A stretch of 64,000 nt of DNA, taken from positions 596,120 through 660,119 of the forward strand of contig JACGCK010000014.1 of NCBI GenBank assembly GCA_014925825.1. Reading direction: 5' to 3'. Of the stretch, positions 58,084 to 64,000 are shown piece by piece (position 1 is the first letter of the stretch; each line of letters begins with the position of its first letter). A model generated the notes under the pieces. The model had not been told where the DNA came from. It searched no databases and worked only from the letters and a program-made list of their open reading frames with translations. Source of the DNA: Pholiota molesta. Its lineage: Eukaryota > Basidiomycota > Agaricomycetes > Agaricales > Strophariaceae. Both the position numbers and the translations under genes were made by a program.

Positions 58084-58930
58084 CATCAGTAAGTACCCCG
58101 CCAATTCAAGCGTGCAGGACTTAATAACTTACTGCCATTAAAGTCAACGCGCGTCGCCACATGAAGAGGGCCTACGCCTACGGGATTGAACGACGGCGCG
58201 GACGGTTCGATAGCCAGCAGGCAAACACGTCCTACCCGTTCCACTTACCAACGAGGACGACGGCAACGACAACGAGCGAGATTACCAGCCCATGGCGCCG
58301 AGGCGACGACAACGACCGAGCTTACCAGCTCATGGAGCGAATGGGATGCATGCGAGTTGGCGTACTAGCGGCCTCTGGGTATGGGTGAGCACGATTATCA
58401 GACTATTAATGGCCTTTACTTACCTGGCTTTATCCAGCACCGAGGCTGGCTGACGCAGTCGCGCAAGGGCACGGCGCCGGCGGATCGCGCATAATCGACC
58501 AGGACGGAAAGGCTTTCAGGCGCTGTGGGCGCAGCCCAGCCCGATGGCATCAGTAAGTGCCGCGAATTCAAGCTTGCAGGAGTTAACTCACTGCCCTCAA
58601 AGTCAACGCGCGCCGCCGCCTTCCTGCGGCACATGCAGAGGTTTCGCGGGATCGAACGACGATGCGGACGAATCGATAGCCAGCAGGCGAACACGGCCTA
58701 CCTGTCCCACTTACCGACGAGGACGACGGCGACGACAACGAGCGAGATTACCGGCGCATGGAGCCACTGGGATGCATGCGACGACGGGGTACTAGCGGCC
58801 TCTGGGTATGGGTGAGCATGAATATCAGACTATTAATAGCCTTTACATACTCACCTAGCTTTATCCAGCACCGAGGCTGGCTGACGCAGTCGCGCAAGGG
58901 CATGGCTGGGCGGCGGTAAGCAATATCACG
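58084..58930. repeat. Tandem duplicated block, about 430-460 bp per unit
   Basis: Unit 1 (about 58084-58475) and unit 2 (about 58546-58905) share the same series of landmarks with divergence between them: ATCAGTAAGT, AAAGTCAACGCGCG, a GATAGCCAGCAGGC stretch, ACGACAACGAGCGAGATTAC, TAGCGGCCTCTGGGTATGGG, then CACCGAGGCTGGCTGACGCAG. Each unit holds two candidate introns with good ends (GTAAGT...AAAG and GTGAGCA...TTATCCAG), which suggests duplicated exons of an unrecognised gene. No long frame can be traced through both. Confidence 0.6.
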
Positions 58931-59282
58931 GTTGCGCGGATTAGCAGCAGCCCACTTACTACGCATTCCAGATGAGCGTTCAGGCTCGACGGGCTATCTG
59001 TAGAGGGAGGATCGCATTAGTACGGGGTGCGTATGCGGCGCTGAAGGACACGCGCTCACTTCTGTTGCCCGACACTGTCCAGTATGTGTTTGCGGCATGG
59101 AATGGGACGCCGTGCGCAGGCAGCTAGCCGACATATGGTGCGACGCGTTAGCGATCAGGTTCATCGCTGAATAACGACAACTACTCACTTGTACTTAGGA
59201 TAGGCGAACTAGGTCGCCATCGACGAATGCATGCGCAGAGGAGGGCAGCACTGATCAGAATCAGCCGAAGCGCCGAACTCGG

Positions 59283-59352
59283 CGAGGGAGAGTGAGAGGA
59301 GAGAAGAGTAGGAGAGGAGAGCAGAGGAGAGCAGGATGAGGGAATGAGAGGA
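59283..59352 (+). repeat. Purine-rich tract
   Basis: About 70 nt almost purely A/G on the plus strand, built from GAGAGGAGAG-type words; low-complexity DNA. Confidence 0.6.
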
Positions 59353-60039
59353 ACATCCGTAGTCTTATATACCGCTTCGGTAGACGTGTACGTACATGAA
59401 TGAAAATGGTGGTTTTCCGAATATCCGCGTTCGCTAAGCGAATCGCGATCATCGTCCCCTCCTCTGTTTCCTCATCCGCATCGTTGCTTACCCTTGCCTG
59501 TGTCTCGTAGACATACAGTAGACTATGCCAGTGATCAATAGGACAACCCAAAGGACATTTTTATTATGACTAGAATATAGAAAAGCGAGCTTTTCATTGT
59601 GTTTTATTCGTTCTTCAGCTTAATGTTTATGTTTTCACATTTTCCAAATTGTAAACCTGATCTGTGCAGTGGTCAATTATCATCGCTACCTACACACCCA
59701 GCAACCCCTGACCCGTTAGGCCATGCCCCTATGTCGTTAAACCAGAGGGAAATGACACCAAAGTGCTTAATCCGTGCAATGCGCCGAACCCAAGCATTCA
59801 GCAAATGCATCTTCTTGCAGGCGGGAAGTTCTAGCGCGCCATCTTCGCTGGCAACGCACCCGAGAGGACCCTTGATGGCACTAATAACGGGCTTCTACGC
59901 CGTTTTTTTTAGGTCCCCGTGCGATGCGCAATGGACTGGAAACGCGATACGGGGTGGGAGGAGAGGATCATGTTCGGTACGGCTATCCTTGGCTGCGCCC
60001 GTCTGGCCGCTCCAGATTTCTTGTGTCCAGTAAAGGCTT

Positions 60040-60208
60040 ATTGGGGCTATGTATTCCCTCGTTTTTGAGGCGTCCAATTGAATTCGCAAGAGAGCACAAG
60101 CTCTGAGATTCGGTCGATTGAATCTTGATGTTGCCGTCGTTTCGTACTACATCGCGCCGCATCGCGGTCGCCGCACAACGGGTAAAATGTTAGTACTGTA
60201 CGCACGTA
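60040..60208 (+). repeat. Direct repeat, copy 1 (169 bp)
   Basis: Begins ATTGGGGCTATGTATTCCCT and ends GTTAGTACTGTACGCACGT. A second copy lies at 60521-60688 in the same orientation; the first about 75 bp are nearly identical and the rest more diverged. Confidence 0.8.
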
Positions 60209-60520
60209 TGTAATGTACGACCCTGATTTTGAACAGATTCACTTTCCACGTTTCAAATAGCGAATTGGGAGAGGAGAAGGGCGGTGTTATAGAAGTGATG
60301 AATACTTTCCCAATGCCTGTCTTTGTTCAACTGGAACGAAAACTCCGATTTATAGCAGATTAGATATAAGAAAGTATGAGCGCTACCGCTTGTTTGTGTG
60401 TAATGCCAATGCGCAAGCTGCGGCACATTCAGCGCCGGCGCCTAAATTAGTGGCACGGTATGCACAGCGCTCAGCGTCGTTTGTTCGCGGCAACAAGCAA
60501 CCAATGGCTAATAGAAGCGC

Positions 60521-60688
60521 ATTGGGGCTATGTATTCCCTCGTTTTTGAGGCGTCCAATTGAATTCGCAAGAGAGCACAAGCTCTGAGATTCGATTGATT
60601 GAATCGTGATGTCGCCGTCATCTCGTGCTACATCCCACCGCATCGCGGTCGCCGCACGAAGAGAAAATGTTAGTACTGTACCCACGTA
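60521..60688 (+). repeat. Direct repeat, copy 2 (168 bp)
   Basis: Second copy of the 60040-60208 repeat, 481 bp downstream start to start. Flanks differ, so the repeat ends are fairly sharp. Confidence 0.8.
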
Positions 60689-60948
60689 GACTGATTTGGT
60701 AGATGGTATTCCTCGAGCATTAGCCAAACCAGCTATAGCTGTTAGAGTGGCGAGACCGGGAGTAGGAAAGATTTGCTGATCAGTGGCAGACATGTGGATG
60801 TGTAAGACTGAAAGGCAAACGGACAGTGATTGGGACACTTTTGTATATTTTGTGCGGAGATCTGAGACAGCCTAATGCAGACTATGTGGTGCACGGACCC
60901 GTTGGCATGTAATAGATGAATATATGCATACTAATTAACTACTACAGA

Positions 60949-61239
60949 CTAATGTAATAAGACTTCAGGATATACTACATTTTGTGTGGAATACCCATCA
61001 TTGTGAAGCAGAATGGAAATATTCCGGCTTGTAGTTGCACGAGAAAGAGCGACATAGAGCTGTCCATGTGTAAAGACAGGAAAACGGAGGTCAAGACCTA
61101 CATACTTTACAGTCTGGCCTTGTGCCTTATTGATTGTGAGAGCGAAGGCCAGATGGACAGGGAATTGACGGCGGGAAAATTTGAATGCACGTTGTGCTGA
61201 TGATGAACTTGTGTTGCGGGCCATTGCTTCGCATGGCAA
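60949..61239 (-). pseudogene. Helitron/PIF1-type helicase, C-terminal fragment
   Basis: A 96-codon fragment with the last helicase motifs of Helitron Rep/helicase proteins: [20 protein letters not shown] (motif V region), then [20 protein letters not shown] and RATT (motif VI), ending with NVVYPEVLL, a usual near-terminal string of these proteins. The rest of the helicase and the HUH Rep nuclease are missing upstream; instead the 5' side runs into a hairpin (61211-61323). It is on the same strand as the larger helicase remnant to its right but belongs to a different helicase subgroup, so two mobile-element fragments abut here. No clear Helitron 3' end (hairpin plus CTRR) was found downstream. 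Confidence 0.8.
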
Positions 61240-61323
61240 TACGAGTCTTTACACAAATTAAACTTAACAGTTGTAATAAATGTAAAGACTGTATTGCCAT
61301 GTGAAGCAATGGCCTATTAACAC
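61211..61323. repeat. Long imperfect hairpin
   Basis: The left arm (61211-61254, core GGCCATTGCTTCGCATGGCA) pairs with the right arm (61281-61323, core TGCCATGTGAAGCAATGGCC). They differ by one substitution and one extra base in the core, plus small mismatches near the GTGTT ends. The loop is about 26 nt. The left arm overlaps the start of the Helitron-type helicase fragment, so one arm is an inverted copy of coding sequence. Confidence 0.8.
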
Positions 61324-61395
61324 AATTACTAAAATACATGACCTACCCATACAACTACTAAAATACATAAATTGTAACTATATTTTATTCAGTTT

Positions 61396-63999
61396 TTATT
61401 TTCTGTATATGCAATATGCCATATGCTTGCCATCTGAATCTTTAAGCCATTTGGTATCTGATAGAAGATCAATAGTTTTTTCTTTCTTACATTTGCCTTC
61501 ATTAAGTAAACCATCATGAAACCAAACTGTACCTGATTTATCAATAATTCTTGATTGAAAGTGTCCTCCTCCACCATATATTATCCCACATAGATACCGA
61601 TAATTTGGTTGTCCATTATGATTTAAAATTATTTCTACATCAGGTTCAATATTATTATCATCCAAAATTTCACATACAATGATATCAGGTATATAATCAG
61701 TAATCCATGTTTGTCTATAGTATCCCTGCTCATTATTATGTATACAATTTTGACATTCTTTGGTAGTTATATGATCAATTTTCCATCAAATGAAATTGGA
61801 TATCAATCGCCGTGGTGATCCGGTATGGGCATCATCTATTTTAAGAATAGGTATTTTATAATCAATTTTTCTACTAAGCAGATTATGACTGTCATTACAG
61901 TTATTACATGTTTCACAAACGTAGCCAAAGTATTTAGTACCTAATAATTTATTAAATAGTTGATCAATAAAAATATAGTATTCACCCTGTTGAAAGATAT
62001 CTGGATATTTATTATACAATACACTTCTTATATTATCACGTGCCATTTCAAAGCTATTAAGTTTATTGTCTTTCAAGTCTGTAAAATTGGAACATACAAT
62101 AGTCATTAGATCGTGATATTCCTGAAAAGACACAGTCCAGTAATCTGGGTTTTCATACCATATATTATATAAAATGGTAAATAATGCATCATATCCACAA
62201 CTAAAATTATTGGCATCCCATTGTAGTCCCAATGGTTGCTCTTCATCTGTAGTTATAGTAGTACGCAATCGTTTCTCCTTATGATTATCTTTATTATTAT
62301 CATTTTGAGTCATGTTATCTAGCATATCAGCTTTTCTAGTTTGTTTTTTCTTCTTTGTCTTGTTAATTGTATGGGAATAAATACTTGATTCATTCAATTC
62401 CAAATTCCAAGTACCATCATTAGTGGGAGATTTTACTTTGCTTTCATTGGAATTCCATTTGATTGATGGATGCCAGTCAGATGATTGACACGCATTGCCT
62501 TTGAATTTTTGATATGATCTTATTAATGGATTACGGAGTAATCCTGATATATTTTCAGGCAATTCATTCATGTATTTAAGTTTAGTAATATCATTCAACA
62601 TTTCTAATTCCCTAAATTCTTGTCTCAAGTAACCCCCTATTCCAGATGTAATTCTTTCAGAAGAAAATCCTTGGAGAATAACTGTGTTTGCTGCATTTGC
62701 ACTACGCGACAAACATGTATAATAAGACTGAGTTGTATAACAATGTCCTAGATCAACAATATTGATGTCTCTGGTTTTTCCTTGAGAACTATAGTCTGTC
62801 ATAGCAAAGTTGGGAAGCACTACGACTTGTTCACGATGTACAGAACGAATACTATCATTTGGTAATAAGCATTGAACAGTTGTTGAAGTACGTGGAATTG
62901 GTACTACATTTAATGGTAGTCCTGGTATTTGAATATCTTTGGGAGGTTTGTCTAACTTTACAAATAATGTTAATAAGACTTCTTTTCCATGAGGCCCAGT
63001 ACAACTATCCCATCCGGCAACAAAACCCTCTTGTCCTTTTGTTATACATAACTCAGTAGCATCATTATGTCTAATCATTATAGGCATGCCCAAACATAGA
63101 GATAATTTGCCAGGAATATGATCACTTGTACATGGTGAAGAGTTCCAAAGAGTATCTCTTAAATGGGAAGTTAAAGGTCTATGTGGTTTCTTTTTTGATT
63201 TTGAACTACGTCTGCCCTTTTTGCTATTAGTTGTTTCATGATTATTATCTGTATCAATTGAATAGAAATCAGTTAACGTTTGTTTTGTATCCTGTGCAAA
63301 TCTAAGACATCCTTGTTCATTAATTCTGTCTTTTTGTGCATTCCATGCTGTAATTATTGATACATGTCTGTATTTCTCTTCATTTATATGTATTGAATTA
63401 GATGTTTTACCTGCTTTTAGTGTGCGTAAAAATGATATATCCTCCAAAGTACATGCTCCATATCTCATATTCTCTAGTGCTGCCCGCAATTTTGCATCTT
63501 CAGGCGTTTGTGAACGTTGTCTCATATTTTCTTTTAAGATGACAACAGTTGTAACTTGCTGCCCATAATAGTTTTCCTATTGTACTTTCTTGTTGACGTG
63601 GAGTCATTGCATGGTTATTAATAGATGAGACCTCTCCACTGTATAAGGTAGCACCTTTTACGGGCGGTAACTGGGCAAAATCACCAGCAAAAATCATATT
63701 TTTTCCTCCAAATGCTTCACCATGTATATTAAAAATCTCTGCTAATCTGGCACTAATTGAATACAATTCATGACAGGCTATCATTGAAACTTCATCTATA
63801 AAATATAGTCAACACCTGCTAGTTTAGATTTCAATTCATAGATTGTATCTGATCTATTATTACTCATTCCACCTTCTTTATTATCATTCATTCTTATACC
63901 TAATGCTGAGTGATATGTAGATCCATTTAACAAGGCAGCAGCTGTTCCAGTAGGAGCTAATACAATAAATCTATGTGATTCATTTTTGCGATGGAACAT
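61396..63999 (-). pseudogene. PIF1-like helicase fused to USP-like cysteine protease, 5' end off window
   Basis: The helicase part shows LAPTGTAAALLNGSTYHSAL (motif Ia region), MIFAGDFAQLPPV (motif III), LCLGMPIMIRHN, FAMTDYSSQGKTR (motif V) and YYTCLSRSANAANTVILQGF (motif VI). After a Lys-rich linker comes a protease-like module: a Cys box (NNFSCGYDALFTILYNIW), two Cys-pair fingers (CETCNNC, CQNC) and a His box (GGHFQSRIID...VWFHDG), the order seen in ubiquitin-specific proteases. Three lesions break it: a one-base loss at a T-run (63800-63803), one at a G-run (63562-63564), and an in-frame TGA (61788-61786) between the finger pairs. The DNA is clearly AT-rich against the GC-balanced host genes. 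Such fusions recur in Agaricomycetes as mobile-type genes; the role of the protease is unknown. The walker A region lies outside the window. Confidence 0.85.
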
Positions 64000-64000
64000 T

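Larger units (their letters stand above)
56755..60948. other. Accessory region without a supported protein gene
   Basis: After the RSE1 5' flank the DNA becomes GC-rich with long but featureless frames (275 codons plus at 56778-57605; 180 codons minus at 57316-56774), whose Arg/Pro/Ser-heavy composition suggests chance. A pair of related 50-bp units lies at about 57741-57795 and 57833-57885. Larger repeats (58084-58930, 60040-60688) and a purine tract (59283-59352) are listed separately. A minus-strand frame at 60838-60383 (151 codons) contains one repeat copy and has no motif. Confidence 0.45.

Noticed and set aside
58084..58930. CRISPR-like or satellite array
   Set aside because: Only two long diverged units with splice-like signals; no regular repeat-spacer structure, and the DNA is fungal.
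60840..60948. Helitron 3' terminus downstream of the helicase fragment
   Set aside because: A GGTCCGTGCACC partial palindrome precedes CATAGT on the minus strand, but there is no proper stem and no CTRR end.

Overview
The window reads as nuclear DNA of a filamentous basidiomycete, most likely an Agaricomycete. Genes are dense and cut by many 45-80 nt GT-AG introns. The families fit that group: HET-domain and F-box proteins, DUF6699, paralogous microsomal P450s, an LRR-like 'LPYDLERDVFE' protein, and PIF1-helicase/USP fusions in mobile DNA. I found no rRNA, no convincing tRNA and no CRISPR. All gene models were built by hand from reading frames, splice signals and remembered family motifs; nothing was searched.

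Layout. 1-9.9 kb, all minus strand: a disordered protein running off the left edge, a HET-domain gene with one frame break, an F-box gene and lysyl-tRNA synthetase (KRS1) with an in-frame mitochondrial-type leader. 10.4-14.4 kb: a Mio/SEA4 (GATOR2/SEA complex) gene with about five frame breaks. 16.6-22 kb: a small secreted Cys-rich protein, a DUF6699 protein and P450 A. 23.5-27.6 kb: cytochrome c peroxidase (CCP1) and an alpha/beta hydrolase. 29.3-30.5 kb: a 1.24-kb foldback element with about 515-bp inverted arms and a 6-bp flanking repeat. 30.7-36.2 kb: P450 B, an LRR-like family protein and a GNAT acetyltransferase. 36.7-43.1 kb: LYAR, ATG3 and UTP25. 44.1-45.3 kb: a truncated, probably mobile-element-derived gene, followed by a long gene-poor stretch. 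48-56.8 kb: TOP3 and RSE1/SF3B3, tail to tail. 57-64 kb: accessory DNA with duplicated blocks, direct repeats, a Helitron-type helicase fragment, a long hairpin, and an AT-rich remnant of a PIF1 helicase fused to a USP-like cysteine protease that runs off the right edge.

How the genes fit. Most are single-copy housekeeping genes with unrelated jobs: translation (KRS1), ribosome biogenesis (LYAR, UTP25), splicing (RSE1), autophagy (ATG3), nutrient signalling (Mio), peroxide removal (CCP1) and DNA topology (TOP3). I see no biosynthetic cluster. The two P450 genes are dispersed paralogues on opposite strands: twelve consecutive internal exons have identical lengths. Frame breaks occur only in the HET gene, Mio and the PIF1 remnant; KRS1, CCP1, ATG3, LYAR, UTP25, TOP3, RSE1 and both P450s read cleanly. 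This points to local decay or local sequence error rather than poor quality throughout.
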